Assembly (NCBI GenBank): GCA_016188575.1
Contig: JACPHN010000006.1
Span: forward strand, 1 to 64,000
From: Candidatus Schekmanbacteria bacterium
Lineage (GTDB): Bacteria > CSSED10-310 > JACPHN01
Direction: 5' to 3'
Length of the DNA stretch: 64,000 nt
The notes beneath the pieces are model-generated. The model was not told the origin of the DNA. It did not search any database and saw only the letters and a list, made by a program, of their open reading frames with translations. This document shows positions 8,830 to 18,283 of this stretch, piece after piece. Position 1 is the first letter of the stretch; each line of letters opens with the position of its first letter. Both the position numbers and the translations under genes were made by a program.

Positions 8830-10377
8830 CTACCTTTTGGCGATGCGGACCTCGCTCAAGGCCGTGTAGTCTCCGGTCGGGTACGGCTTGAACCCGGTAA
8901 CGAAGTCTCGGCGCGCGACGACTTGCCGGGGATGCCAGAGATAGATGTAGGGCAGGTCCTGGGCGAGTATGCGCTGGATTTGCTGGTAGGCAGCGGCTCG
9001 CGTCGCGTCGTCCGATCGCGTTCGCGCCTCGTCCGCCAGACGGTCCACATCGGCGTTGCGGTAGCGCCCGCGGTTCGCCCCGCCTGGGGGGACGCGGGCG
9101 GAATGGAAAACCATGTGGAAGAGGTCAGGGTCGCTGACCCCCACCCACTGCAGGGAGAACATCTGGAAACGCCCTTCCTGGACGTCGGAGAAGAACTTCC
9201 CCCACTCGTACGTCTGAATCTTCATGTCGATTCCGATCTGGCGGAGATCGTTCGCGAGAAACTCGGCGACGCGCTGGCGGAATGGATTTTGGCTGGTCTT
9301 GAGCGCAAGCGACAGACGGGGAAGCGGCCCGTCGCCATCGGGATCGCGGAGGCCTGCCTGCTCGAGCAGCGTCCTGGCCGCCACGACGTCGCGCTTGAGG
9401 GGAGGAAGATCGGGCGCATGTGCCCAGTGAATGGGTGCGAGGAGGCTGTCTGCCGGGGACGCCTGTCCATCGAGCAAAGAGCGGATCAGGCCGGCGCGGT
9501 CAACGGTGAGTGCGATCGCCCTGCGAACTTCTGCCTTTGCGAGCGCTGGATCATCGAGATTGAAAGCGAGGTAGGCGACATCGGTGCCTTCGGACTCGTC
9601 GACGACGATCCCCGCCGTCGTTGCGAGCCGCCTGGCGTCGGCCGGAGGGATATCGTTCTGCAGGAAATGGATACTGCCCTTTTCGAGCTCCAGAACCCGC
9701 GTCGTGTCCGAAGGTATGGCGCGAAAGACGATGCGGTCCACACCGGCCCTTGGGCCAAAATATTGGTCGTGCGCGCGCACGACGACCGTCTCGCCATCCT
9801 CGATGCTGTCGACCTTGAAAGGACCCGCACCGGGTGGCGGTATGACATCCTGAGGCGGCGTCCCCGAAGGCACGACGCCGAGGACGCAGTTGATCGGAAA
9901 CGATGCGAACGGCTGCTTGAGCGTGAACGCGACGCGGTGGTCGTCGAGGCTCGTCACGGAGGCGAGTGCCTCCAGTGCCCCGGCCTTGGGCGACGCCACC
10001 GCGGGATCGCGCAGCGACTCATAGGTGTAGGCGACGTCCGCGGCGGTAAGCGGCCGGCCATCGTGAAAGACCACCCCGCTCCGCAGTGTGAAGTTGTAAG
10101 TGAGGCCGTCTTCGCTCACCGACCAGGCAGTGGCGAGATCGGGGTCGAGTCCCAGCTCGCGGTTGCGGCGCAGCAGGCCCGCGTAGACCACCTGGTCGAT
10201 GTGCTGCGCTACGGCATCCGTCGCAAAGCGGGGGTCCAGGCGTCCCGGGAAGTTGACGAGCCCGACGACCAGCTCGTTTTCGCCGCCGGTCTGCGCCCCG
10301 CGGCAGCCAGACGTGGCGCACACGACGAGCACCGCCACCAGCCACGACAAGCAGCGGCGACGTCGCAAGCATTGCAT
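8830..10377 (-). CDS. Family 5 oligopeptide-type substrate-binding lipoprotein
   Basis: Extracytoplasmic solute-binding protein (SBP_bac_5, DppA/OppA/MppA type) of 515 aa. The signal ends in CATSGC, a lipobox with the modified Cys near residue 25. Family marks are visible: ELVVGLVNFPGRLDPRFATD at the start, SEDGLTYNFTLRSGVVFHDG with PLTAADVAYTYES, VRRAIALTVDRAGLI and the C-terminal LPYIYLWHPRQVVARR. No permease or ATPase gene lies next to it, so it must share transporter subunits encoded elsewhere or act as a sensor. It follows the GH3 gene by 6 bases; with a NagZ-like hydrolase and a DacB-like protein upstream, a murein-peptide ligand (as for MppA) is a reasonable inference. Confidence 0.9.
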   Translation of the reverse strand: MQCLRRRRCLSWLVAVLVVCATSGCRGAQTGGENELVVGLVNFPGRLDPRFATDAVAQHIDQVVYAGLLRRNRELGLDPDLATAWSVSEDGLTYNFTLRSGVVFHDGRPLTAADVAYTYESLRDPAVASPKAGALEALASVTSLDDHRVAFTLKQPFASFPINCVLGVVPSGTPPQDVIPPPGAGPFKVDSIEDGETVVVRAHDQYFGPRAGVDRIVFRAIPSDTTRVLELEKGSIHFLQNDIPPADARRLATTAGIVVDESEGTDVAYLAFNLDDPALAKAEVRRAIALTVDRAGLIRSLLDGQASPADSLLAPIHWAHAPDLPPLKRDVVAARTLLEQAGLRDPDGDGPLPRLSLALKTSQNPFRQRVAEFLANDLRQIGIDMKIQTYEWGKFFSDVQEGRFQMFSLQWVGVSDPDLFHMVFHSARVPPGGANRGRYRNADVDRLADEARTRSDDATRAAAYQQIQRILAQDLPYIYLWHPRQVVARRDFVTGFKPYPTGDYTALSEVRIAKR

Positions 10378-10383
10378 ATCTCG

Positions 10384-11979
10384 TCACGCTTCTTCAGAGG
10401 GCAGTCGCGGCAGCTCGCGAACGCCGGAGCTTTCCAGGCCGAACAGCACGCGCGCGGCCGCCCACAACGAGGCGCGCGAGGTGCCGTAGGTGCACAGCAC
10501 CGGCAGCCACGGCGGCAGATCGACCGCATCCTGGGGCCGTCCAAGCCACAGGACGTAGAGCTGCCGAACCTTGGCGGCGAGCTCCCGGCACAGGCGCTCT
10601 GCCGACGGTCCGCTCGCCCACAGGAGCACGATGGCGGCGCTGCACCCCTCGGTGGCCTCGCGGGCGCGGTCCAGGTGACTCACCAACCCGCCGACATTCA
10701 CCACTCTGAGCTTGGAATGGTACTCGAGAATAAACTCGGCAAACCAGCCCACGTGACCGCGTATCGGGTCGTTGCCGAAGCGGTTGCGCTGGCTTTGCGG
10801 GAGCACGACCGGCAGCCAGTCATCAGCGGCAACCTGGAGGGGCCGAAAGGCCGTTGGCCCCAGCACGGCGATTGACTGCAAGGCTACGACGCGCGCCAAT
10901 TCCTCGCCGCGACGCCCCAGGGCCTGAGTCGCCTCGGCACTTTCCGCCTCGGCCGAGCGCGGCTCGGCAAGCCGCTCCCGCAGGCCGACCACGATCTGGT
11001 GCGCGGCCTTCACTGCCGCGGCGAGAGTCTCATCGGCTTCGGCCATGCGCGCGAGCGTGTCAACGATTTCTTCCGGGTGCCTTCCCGCGTCGCTGATCAG
11101 CAAGAGCTGTGCACCCGCCAGCAGGGCGCGGCGCGCGAGCTGCGCCACGTACGATCCGGTCCGCTTTACCGCGGTGAGCGTGAGGTCGCTGGTCATCACC
11201 GGGCCGGAGAAGCCAACGTCTTCGCGCAGGAGCCGGGTGATACGCGGATCGAGGGTGGCGGGTAGATGTCCTGAGCCAATCGTGGGGTATGCGGCGTGTG
11301 CTGTCATCATTACGTCGACCCCCGCCGCGACCGCGTCGCGAAACGGGTCGAGGTCTTCGGCGAGCGCCGCGGCGTCGACCAGGACCGTCGGTGTCGCCAC
11401 GTGGGCTTCATCGTGCGCGCGGCCGAGGCCCGGAAAATGCTTGGCAACGGACAGGACGCCGGCCTCTCGATACCCCCGGATCATCGCCGCCCCCAGTCGC
11501 CCCACGGTTCGCGGCTCCGCTGCGAACGTGCGTGTGCCGAGCGAAGACCGCGGCGAAGGCGACGTGCGGTCGAACAGCGGTCCCACGATGCAGTTCACAC
11601 CGAGGCGGGCTACTTCCGCTGCCATCTGCTCCGCCACCTGGCGCGCGAGCTCCTCGCTATTGGTTGCTCCCAACGCCATCGGCGGCGGAAAATGCGTGGC
11701 GATCGTGCCGAAATGGTGCACCGTCCCGCCTTCGTGCTCCACCAAGATGAGCTTCGGGAGAGCGCTTCCAGGGACGTTCGCCGCGCTCTGCTGGCGCGTC
11801 TGCTGAATCGCCGTCGTCAGTGTCGTGAGTTGCGCACGCGAGTGAATATTGTGCCCGCCGAGATACGCTCCTGCCAGTCCTGCGGACAGGAGTCCGCGCA
11901 TTCCCTCGTCGAGTGCGATGCCGGGCACCCCCAGCACCATGAGGCCGGCGATCATTTCCCTCATTTCATCATTGCTCAT
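10384..11979 (-). CDS. Glycoside hydrolase family 3, NagZ-like beta-N-acetylhexosaminidase
   Basis: 531 aa, with a GH3 barrel (1 to about 330) followed by an alpha/beta C-terminal domain that true short NagZ proteins lack. Visible motifs: LILVEHEGGTVHHF (NagZ has D-Q-E-G-G), SVAKHFPGLGRAHDEAHVAT, where the His of the NagZ Asp-Ser-His loop appears as DEAH, and VMTSDLTL, whose Asp is the expected nucleophile. There is no signal peptide, so action on imported muropeptides in the cytoplasm is likely. ATG 11979, 4 bases after the upstream stop and behind AAGGGCGG, is preferred; a TTG at 12000 is an alternative. Substrate could also be another beta-hexosaminide. Confidence 0.88.
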   Translation of the reverse strand: MSNDEMREMIAGLMVLGVPGIALDEGMRGLLSAGLAGAYLGGHNIHSRAQLTTLTTAIQQTRQQSAANVPGSALPKLILVEHEGGTVHHFGTIATHFPPPMALGATNSEELARQVAEQMAAEVARLGVNCIVGPLFDRTSPSPRSSLGTRTFAAEPRTVGRLGAAMIRGYREAGVLSVAKHFPGLGRAHDEAHVATPTVLVDAAALAEDLDPFRDAVAAGVDVMMTAHAAYPTIGSGHLPATLDPRITRLLREDVGFSGPVMTSDLTLTAVKRTGSYVAQLARRALLAGAQLLLISDAGRHPEEIVDTLARMAEADETLAAAVKAAHQIVVGLRERLAEPRSAEAESAEATQALGRRGEELARVVALQSIAVLGPTAFRPLQVAADDWLPVVLPQSQRNRFGNDPIRGHVGWFAEFILEYHSKLRVVNVGGLVSHLDRAREATEGCSAAIVLLWASGPSAERLCRELAAKVRQLYVLWLGRPQDAVDLPPWLPVLCTYGTSRASLWAAARVLFGLESSGVRELPRLPSEEA

Positions 11980-11983
11980 CGGC

Positions 11984-13381
11984 CTACCGCCCTTCCGCAA
12001 TCCTCATCAGCAACCGCTTTTCCAGGTCGCGCCGCTCGGCCTCTACCGCCGTCGACTGATTGATCACCAGCGCGAGCGCCACGCGCTCCCCGGTGTTGGT
12101 TTGCAGGTACCCGGCAATTACGTCGATTCCCGGCGAACGTTCACGAAAAAATCGAGACTGTTCCGCGACCGTAGTACCGCTTTGCGCCGTCTCCTCGTAT
12201 GGTGCCAGACCCCAGGTAAACTCGGGCCACAACTGGAAATCCTTATAGACCCAAACCAGCAACCTTACCAAGTCCCGAGCGGTCAGGGCGCTCCCGGCTC
12301 GCGTCCCGGTAACGTCCAGCAACGCCCGTTGGCCGCTTACGCGGGAAATGAAGGCTTCCAGCGCTTCGACCGCCGAGATCGGGCGGCCATGCTTGTCGCT
12401 TTCCTCCTGGGCGATCGCGCGCAGACCGGCATCGAGCACGACGCGCCAGGCGGCCGGATCCTTCCGGCGCAAGAGAATCGATAGTGGCGACGACACGTGC
12501 GTGGCCAACGTCACGGGTTGACTGGGAGCCGCCCCCTGCCGCACTCGGCCACCGCACGATACCTTTCGCTTGTCGAGCGCATCGCGCAAGGACCAGGCAT
12601 CCGCGAGTGCCGGGTAGCGCGGGGCGAGCGAAAAAACTTGCTCTGGAGCGCCGGGCACCGCCGTGCCGGTAATCACAAATCCCTCGCGGCCGTCCAGCGG
12701 CACGGGGAAAACGGAGATGCCGGCGCCCGGCCCGGCACCCGTTCGCGCCTCATTGAGAAGCGCGAAATAAGTCGACGCCGGCGCGACCGATACCTCCGGT
12801 TGTGTGCCGTCAGCTCCGGGGCGCACATGGATGCGGACCGGGCCGCCATCGCGGCCGACCGCGGGGACCGCCCCTCCGCCGTCAACCGGCGTAGCCTCCT
12901 CCACCGCGACGATGTCACCCCCTATGGCTGTCACGCCGCGCCGCTGGATCAGGTAGGCCAGGGCGTCCATGACCGCCTCACCGGCATCGGGATCCCCTTC
13001 GTTGAGCACGTACACGTTTCCCGAGACGCGGCCGTTGCCATCCGGAGCAGAATCCGCCAGCGCCCGGACGTGAAACAGGTGACTTGTCCCCAGTCGCTTG
13101 AGGCAGTATGCGCGAGAGAAAAGCGAGAGCGCTCTCCCCGTGTATACCGGGCTATCGGGCCGCACCGACAAGAGCTCCCGCTCGTCTGCAAGCGACACCG
13201 CCAGGAAGCTGAAATAGGAGCTGGCTTCAAAAGAGGTGAACGTTTCGGTCGTCGTCCCCTCGGCAGCGCCGCTGCTACCGCTCGGGAGATAGGCGGTAAA
13301 CAGAGCTCCCGCCAGGACAACGGCCAACAAGATGCAACTTGAGCGCTCGCGCCACGTTCCGGCGACGCTGCTCTCGATCAT
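11984..13381 (-). CDS. DacB-like (peptidase S13) protein lacking the catalytic motifs
   Basis: 465 aa, with an N-terminal signal anchor (CILLAVVLAGALFTAYL) and the layout of S13 D-Ala-D-Ala carboxypeptidases: LSLFSRAYCLKRLGTSHLFH matches the helix after the active serine, NVYVLNEGDPDAG and GVTAIGGDIVAVE match the domain-insertion strands, SSPLSILLRRKD precedes the expected SxN, ALTARDLVRLL precedes KTG, and VIAGYLQTNTGERVALALVI is the terminal strand pair. SxxK, SxN and KTG are all absent, so the protein should neither acylate penicillin nor cleave peptides. ATG 13381 has GGAGGAG. It sits three bases after purB and directly before the NagZ-like gene. A peptidoglycan-binding or regulatory role is inferred. 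Family assignment rests on my reading of the pattern. Confidence 0.65.
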   Translation of the reverse strand: MIESSVAGTWRERSSCILLAVVLAGALFTAYLPSGSSGAAEGTTTETFTSFEASSYFSFLAVSLADERELLSVRPDSPVYTGRALSLFSRAYCLKRLGTSHLFHVRALADSAPDGNGRVSGNVYVLNEGDPDAGEAVMDALAYLIQRRGVTAIGGDIVAVEEATPVDGGGAVPAVGRDGGPVRIHVRPGADGTQPEVSVAPASTYFALLNEARTGAGPGAGISVFPVPLDGREGFVITGTAVPGAPEQVFSLAPRYPALADAWSLRDALDKRKVSCGGRVRQGAAPSQPVTLATHVSSPLSILLRRKDPAAWRVVLDAGLRAIAQEESDKHGRPISAVEALEAFISRVSGQRALLDVTGTRAGSALTARDLVRLLVWVYKDFQLWPEFTWGLAPYEETAQSGTTVAEQSRFFRERSPGIDVIAGYLQTNTGERVALALVINQSTAVEAERRDLEKRLLMRIAEGR

Positions 13382-13384
13382 GGG

Positions 13385-14701
13385 TTACTCCTCCGGAGCC
13401 GCGGGGCTCTTGATGCCCGCGCGGTCAAGAATGCCGTGCACGTGAGAAAGATGAGCTCCAAGATCCAGACAGGCCTGGATTTCCTGCGCCGATAGCATAG
13501 CGCGAATCTCCGGATCGGTATCCAGCACCGCCTGGAAGTCCAGACCCTCATCCCAGCAGCGCGCCGCGCCACGCTGCACAAGCGCGTACGCGGCCTCGCG
13601 CGACAACCCCTTGGCGATGAGCGCGAGCAGGACCCGCTGGCTGAGCGCCAGACCGTGAGAAGCCGTCATGTTGGCCAGCATGCGTTCGGGATAGACCACC
13701 ATGTCCGCGATGACGCGCGTCAGCTTTCGCAGCATGTAATGCGCAAGAATCGTCGAGTCGGGAAGAATGATGCGCTCCGCCGACGAGTGACTGATGTCCC
13801 GTTCATGCCAAAGCGCGACGTTTTCGAGCGCCACCGTGAGGTTGCCGCGGAGCAGCCGCGCCATCCCCGCCATGCGTTCACAGAGCACCGGGTTTCGCTT
13901 GTGCGGCATGGCGCTCGACCCCTTCTGTCCCTGGCGAAAGGGCTCCTCCACTTCCCGGATTTCCGGGCGGGCGAGGCTGCGCACCTCGGTGGCGATACGT
14001 TCCAGCGCGGCCCCGATCGCGGCGAGCGCGAACATCAGCTCGGCGTGGCGGTCACGCGGCACGACCTGCGTTGCGACGGGCTCCGGCTTCAGGCCGAACC
14101 GGCTCAGCACCTCGGCCTCGGCCTCGGGATCCGTCGTTCCATGGATGCCGACCGCGCCGCTGAGCTTCCCGACGGAAACCGTACGGATCGCGCGGGCCAA
14201 CCGCTCGCGGCACCGGTTCAGCTCCGCGTGCCACCCCGCGAGCTTGAACCCGAGCGTGATCGGTTCCGCATGCACGCCGTGCGTGCGGCCGATCATCACC
14301 GTGTCGCGATGCCGCCATGCTTGCCCCGCAACGACCGCGACAAGCGCGTCGAGCTCGCGCATGATCAGCGCCCCAGCCTCGCGAAGCTGCAGCGCCAGCG
14401 CCGTATCAAGAATATCCGACGACGTCAAACCGTAATGGAGGTAGCGACCTTCCGGACCGAGCTGCTCGCTGAGCGAAGTCAGAAAGGCGATGACGTCGTG
14501 CTGCACGATCTCCTCGATTTGCGCGGCGCGTGCCGGATCGAGATGGACCTGGCGCCGAATGAGCCCCGGGACCTCGCTCGGAATGACCCCTTTTTCGGCC
14601 AACACATCCAGCCACGCCAGCTCCACCTCAAGCCAATGCTCCAGCTTGAACGCCTCCGACCAGATACGGGCCATTTCCGGCAACGTGTATCGCTCGATCA
14701 T
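13385..14701 (-). CDS. purB: Adenylosuccinate lyase
   Basis: Cytoplasmic enzyme of purine synthesis: splits SAICAR to AICAR plus fumarate and adenylosuccinate to AMP plus fumarate. Length 438 aa is normal for the short bacterial class. The fumarase/aspartase signature is complete (QKGSSAMPHKRNPVLCERM, with the catalytic Ser loop), as are GLTSSDILDTALALQ and GRTHGVHAEPITLGFK, which carries a catalytic His. The N-terminus MIERYTLPEMARIWSE is the family's standard start. Its stop is followed after three bases by the DacB-like gene, whose ribosome-binding site lies inside the purB end. Confidence 0.97.
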   Translation of the reverse strand: MIERYTLPEMARIWSEAFKLEHWLEVELAWLDVLAEKGVIPSEVPGLIRRQVHLDPARAAQIEEIVQHDVIAFLTSLSEQLGPEGRYLHYGLTSSDILDTALALQLREAGALIMRELDALVAVVAGQAWRHRDTVMIGRTHGVHAEPITLGFKLAGWHAELNRCRERLARAIRTVSVGKLSGAVGIHGTTDPEAEAEVLSRFGLKPEPVATQVVPRDRHAELMFALAAIGAALERIATEVRSLARPEIREVEEPFRQGQKGSSAMPHKRNPVLCERMAGMARLLRGNLTVALENVALWHERDISHSSAERIILPDSTILAHYMLRKLTRVIADMVVYPERMLANMTASHGLALSQRVLLALIAKGLSREAAYALVQRGAARCWDEGLDFQAVLDTDPEIRAMLSAQEIQACLDLGAHLSHVHGILDRAGIKSPAAPEE

Positions 14702-14773
14702 GAGCTCACTCCCCAGCGATCAGCGCGCGCTTTGCGCGCACCACCACCCAGGCCCACTGGCACCAGGCCCAGA

Positions 14774-16054
14774 TTAGAGCCGCAGCTCGGCCAACGCCGA
14801 GCAGCTCTCGTCCAGGGGACCCAGAAACACCCCGCATAGCTGCTCCGACCGCAATACGCGATTGGCGAGGTCCTGTACCTGTTGCAGCGTGACCGCCGCA
14901 ACCTCCTGCAAGGTCTCCTCGGGGGGTAAGCGGCGACCGAAGTAGATCTCCTGCTGAGCAATTGAGGTCATCCGCGCACTCGAGCTCTCCTGGCCCAGCA
15001 GAAAACTGCCGCGAAACTGTTGCTTGCATCGCTCAAGCTCGGCTTCCTCGACGCCGTCTCGCTTGAGGTCGGCGATGATGTCGGCAGTGAGGCTCAACAC
15101 TTGCCCTAACACCTCCGGCGCGCATCCGGCGCAGATCGACAGGTAGCCGGTATCGTGAAATGCGGCCCGCGAAGCGTAGATTGAATACACGAGCCCGTGC
15201 TCCTCGCGCACGATTTGAAATAGCCGCGAGCTCATGGTGCCCCCCAGAATCGAGGTCAAGAGGTGGGCGGGAAAGCGGTCCGGATCATCTTGCTGGGGCG
15301 CGGGGAAGCCCAGCGTGAAGTGGATCTGCTCGAGATCGCGCTGGCGAGTGAGCGTGCCGAAGTGCGCGACGGGCGGCGCAACGACCATGCGCACGGACAC
15401 TCCGGTGAGCGGCTGTCGGCTCGCTTGCACGGCCAGCAGCGCCAGCAGTCGATCATGCTCGACGTTGCCGGCAGCCGCAATAACAAACCGATCCGGCTTG
15501 TAGAAGCGCCCGTAGTACCTGAGAACATCGTCGCGTCGCATCGCGCCGACACTCTCGCGCGTCCCCAGGATCGGGCGCGCCAGCGGGTGGTTACCATAAA
15601 ACGCCTCATTGAACTGCTCGTGTACAACCTCCTCGGGATTGTCGTCGACCATGCGAATCTCGTCAATGATGACGGAACGTTCCCCGGTAACGTGCTCTTC
15701 TGCGAACAGTGGCCGCAGCAGAATGTCCCATAGCAGATCCACGGCAGTCTCAAGGTGCTCATCGAGGACCTTGATGAAGAACCCGGTGTACTCCTTGCTG
15801 GTAAAGGCGTCGAAGAGGCCACCGATGGCGTCGATTTCCTGCGCGATGTCGGCACAGCTCCGCCGCGTCGTCCCCTTGAAGAAAAGATGCTCCATGAAGT
15901 GCGACACGCCCGGTGGATCCTCGTTTTCGTCGCGCGAGCCGACCTTGACGAAGACGCTCAGCGCAATGGATTTGAGATACGGAACCGCTTCAGAAACGAC
16001 CACAAGGCCATTGTCGAGTACAGACTTCTGAAAGATGACCCCAAGGTCGTTCAT
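14774..16054 (-). CDS. M16-family zinc metallopeptidase
   Basis: Processing-peptidase-like protease (PqqL/mitochondrial-processing-peptidase family), 426 aa. The inverted zinc motif is intact: PPGVSHFMEHLFFKGT gives HxxEH, and GERSVIIDEIRMVDDNPEE supplies the third ligand Glu. The second, non-catalytic half follows (GFPAPQQDDPDRFPAHLL; IVREEHGLVYSIYASRAAFH). ATG 16054 lies behind AAGGTGG; a GTG three codons upstream is possible. No signal peptide, so cytoplasmic. It comes directly downstream of pnp, a gene order common in Deltaproteobacteria and Firmicutes. Confidence 0.93.
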   Translation of the reverse strand: MNDLGVIFQKSVLDNGLVVVSEAVPYLKSIALSVFVKVGSRDENEDPPGVSHFMEHLFFKGTTRRSCADIAQEIDAIGGLFDAFTSKEYTGFFIKVLDEHLETAVDLLWDILLRPLFAEEHVTGERSVIIDEIRMVDDNPEEVVHEQFNEAFYGNHPLARPILGTRESVGAMRRDDVLRYYGRFYKPDRFVIAAAGNVEHDRLLALLAVQASRQPLTGVSVRMVVAPPVAHFGTLTRQRDLEQIHFTLGFPAPQQDDPDRFPAHLLTSILGGTMSSRLFQIVREEHGLVYSIYASRAAFHDTGYLSICAGCAPEVLGQVLSLTADIIADLKRDGVEEAELERCKQQFRGSFLLGQESSSARMTSIAQQEIYFGRRLPPEETLQEVAAVTLQQVQDLANRVLRSEQLCGVFLGPLDESCSALAELRL

Positions 16055-16130
16055 GAATGCCACCTTGCAGGGGGTGAGGGATAGGCGGGTGCGAGACCTG
16101 AGGTCCCGCCCCGCCGCGACAGCGAACGGC

Positions 16131-18254
16131 CTATCCGTCCGCCAGCATTGCGTGTTGGGGCTCGTCCGAGTTGCTCAAGACGGCCTTCCTGGAGAGCTTC
16201 AGTCGACCTTGTGGGTCGATGGCGATGAGCTTCACGAGCACCTCGTCGCCCTCGCGAATCTCGTCGCGAACGCTCTTGACGCGGTACTCGGCGATCTGGG
16301 AAATGTGCAAGAGCCCGTCTGTTCCCGGCAAGATCTCGACGAAGGCGCCATAGGATTCAACGCGCCGCACCTTTCCGAGGTAGGTCTTGCCGACCTCAGG
16401 AGATTCCGTGAGGCGTTGAATCCAGCTCAGCGCGGCCTTCAGCTTGGCCTCGTCGGAGCTCGCGACGTGCACCGTCCCATCGTCTTCGACGTCAATCTTG
16501 GCGCCGGTTTCGGCGGTAATTTGGCGAATCGTCTTGCCACCTGGGCCGATGATATCACGAATCCGATCCGGGTCGACGTGCAGCGTTTCGATGCGCGGGG
16601 CGTACGGCGACAGCTTGGCGCGCGGCCCGGCCATGACCTCGTCCATGCGGTCGAGAATGTGCAGGCGCGCCTCGCGGGCCTGCTCGAGCGCGACCTTCAT
16701 GATGTCGGCGGTGACGCCGCCGACCTTGATGTCCATCTGAATGGCGGTGACGCCGTTGCGTGTGCCGGCGACCTTGAAGTCCATGTCGCCGAGGTGGTCC
16801 TCGGCGCCGAGGATATCCGTGAGGATCGCGACCTTTGACCCTTCCTTGACGAGCCCCATGGCGACACCCGCCACCGCCGCCTTGATGGGCACGCCGGCAT
16901 CCATGAGCGCAAGTGAGCCGCTGCAGACGCTCGCCATGGAAGAAGACCCGTCGCTTTCCAGGATCTCGGAAACGACGCGGATTGCGTAGGGGAACACCTC
17001 CTGGGAGGGGATCACCGGCTTGATGGCGCGTTCAGCGAGCGCACCGTGCCCGATTTCCCGCCTTCCGGGTCCGCGCAGGAACTTCACCTCGCCGACGCAG
17101 AATGGCGGGAAGTTGTAGTGCAGCATGAAGCGCTTGACGGTCTCCGCTCCGAGGTCATCGATGACCTGCTCATCATCGCTTGTCCCGAGGGTTACCGCTG
17201 CGAGCGACTGGGTCTGGCCGCGGGTAAACAGCGCGGAGCCATGGACTCGCGGCAGCACGCCGACTTCGATGTCCAGCGGGCGCACCTCGCGGGTCAAGCG
17301 ACCACCGATACGAATGCCATGGTCCAGCGCCATGCGCCGTGCGTCTCGGCGCAACACCTCTTCGAAGCCGTCCGCGTACTCCTTCAGCGCGTCTTCGGCG
17401 ACTCCTTGCGCGGCGAGCTCTGCCAGCAGCCCCGAGCGCAGAGCGCGGATCGTGTCCTGGCGCCGGTGCTTGTCACTGACCAGCAGGGCATCTCCGAGGC
17501 GCCGCCCGAGTAGCTCGTCGACCTTCGCCGTACACGTGTCGGGGACCTTGGCGGCGAGCTCCCAGACGGTCTTCGGCTTGCCCACCTCGGCGCGCAGCGT
17601 TTCCTGCGCGGCGATCACCTTGACGACGCCGGCGTGGGCCAGCTCCAGGGCCTCGACGAGGTCCTTCTCGGCGAGCTCGGTGGCGCCGCCCTCGACCATG
17701 ATGATGCCGTCGCGACTACCCGCGACGACAATTTCCACGTCCGCCGCCTGACGTTCTGCAAACGTCGGGTTGAGCATCCACTGGCCCCGCACTCTGCCGA
17801 TGCGTACCGCGCCGAGCGGGCCGTCCCACGGAATATCCGAAACGTGCAACGCGGCGGAGGTCGCGTTCATCGCAAGGATATCCGTGTCGTGCACGCCGTC
17901 GGCAGAAAAGACGAAGCAGACGATCTGGATCTCATTGCGAACCTGTTTGTGGAAAAGCGGTCGCACTGGCCGGTCGATCAGCCGGCTCGTGAGCGTCTCG
18001 CGCTCGGTCGGCCTTCCTTCGCGCTTGAAGAACCCGCCAGGAAACTTGCCGGCGGCGAAAGCCTTCTCACGGTAGTCAACGGTAAGAGGAATAAAATCGG
18101 AGCTGGTCTTGTCATCGGTCGCCACAACGGCGGATAGCACGATCGACTCGCCGCATCGCGCCACGATGGCCCCCTTGGCCTGCCGGGCGAGGCGACCGAC
18201 CTCGAAAACGATCGGCTCCTCGCGCAGTGTACACGCCACCTGTCCATACTTCAT
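16131..18254 (-). CDS. pnp: Polyribonucleotide nucleotidyltransferase (PNPase)
   Basis: 3'-5' phosphorolytic exoribonuclease of the RNA degradosome, 707 aa, full length. Two RNase PH domains (first FEVGRLARQAKGAIVARCGE; second VHGSALFTRGQTQSLAAVTL with the active-site region GDMDFKVAGTRNGVTAIQMD), then a KH domain (IRDIIGPGGKTIRQITAET) and an S1 domain (GKVRRVESYGAFVEILPGTD). ATG 18254 has GGAG 8 bases upstream. It lies 29 bases after rpsO, the classic rpsO-pnp pairing, and is the distal part of the rimP-nusA-infB operon. Confidence 0.97.
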   Translation of the reverse strand: MKYGQVACTLREEPIVFEVGRLARQAKGAIVARCGESIVLSAVVATDDKTSSDFIPLTVDYREKAFAAGKFPGGFFKREGRPTERETLTSRLIDRPVRPLFHKQVRNEIQIVCFVFSADGVHDTDILAMNATSAALHVSDIPWDGPLGAVRIGRVRGQWMLNPTFAERQAADVEIVVAGSRDGIIMVEGGATELAEKDLVEALELAHAGVVKVIAAQETLRAEVGKPKTVWELAAKVPDTCTAKVDELLGRRLGDALLVSDKHRRQDTIRALRSGLLAELAAQGVAEDALKEYADGFEEVLRRDARRMALDHGIRIGGRLTREVRPLDIEVGVLPRVHGSALFTRGQTQSLAAVTLGTSDDEQVIDDLGAETVKRFMLHYNFPPFCVGEVKFLRGPGRREIGHGALAERAIKPVIPSQEVFPYAIRVVSEILESDGSSSMASVCSGSLALMDAGVPIKAAVAGVAMGLVKEGSKVAILTDILGAEDHLGDMDFKVAGTRNGVTAIQMDIKVGGVTADIMKVALEQAREARLHILDRMDEVMAGPRAKLSPYAPRIETLHVDPDRIRDIIGPGGKTIRQITAETGAKIDVEDDGTVHVASSDEAKLKAALSWIQRLTESPEVGKTYLGKVRRVESYGAFVEILPGTDGLLHISQIAEYRVKSVRDEIREGDEVLVKLIAIDPQGRLKLSRKAVLSNSDEPQHAMLADG

Positions 18255-18283
18255 GAGTAGTTCTCCGTCGCCCGTTTTTCGCG

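Noticed and set aside
8815-10875. 686-codon plus-strand open frame across the binding-protein and GH3 genes
   Set aside because: Both minus-strand genes are complete and well conserved; the plus-strand translation has no domain or start signal.
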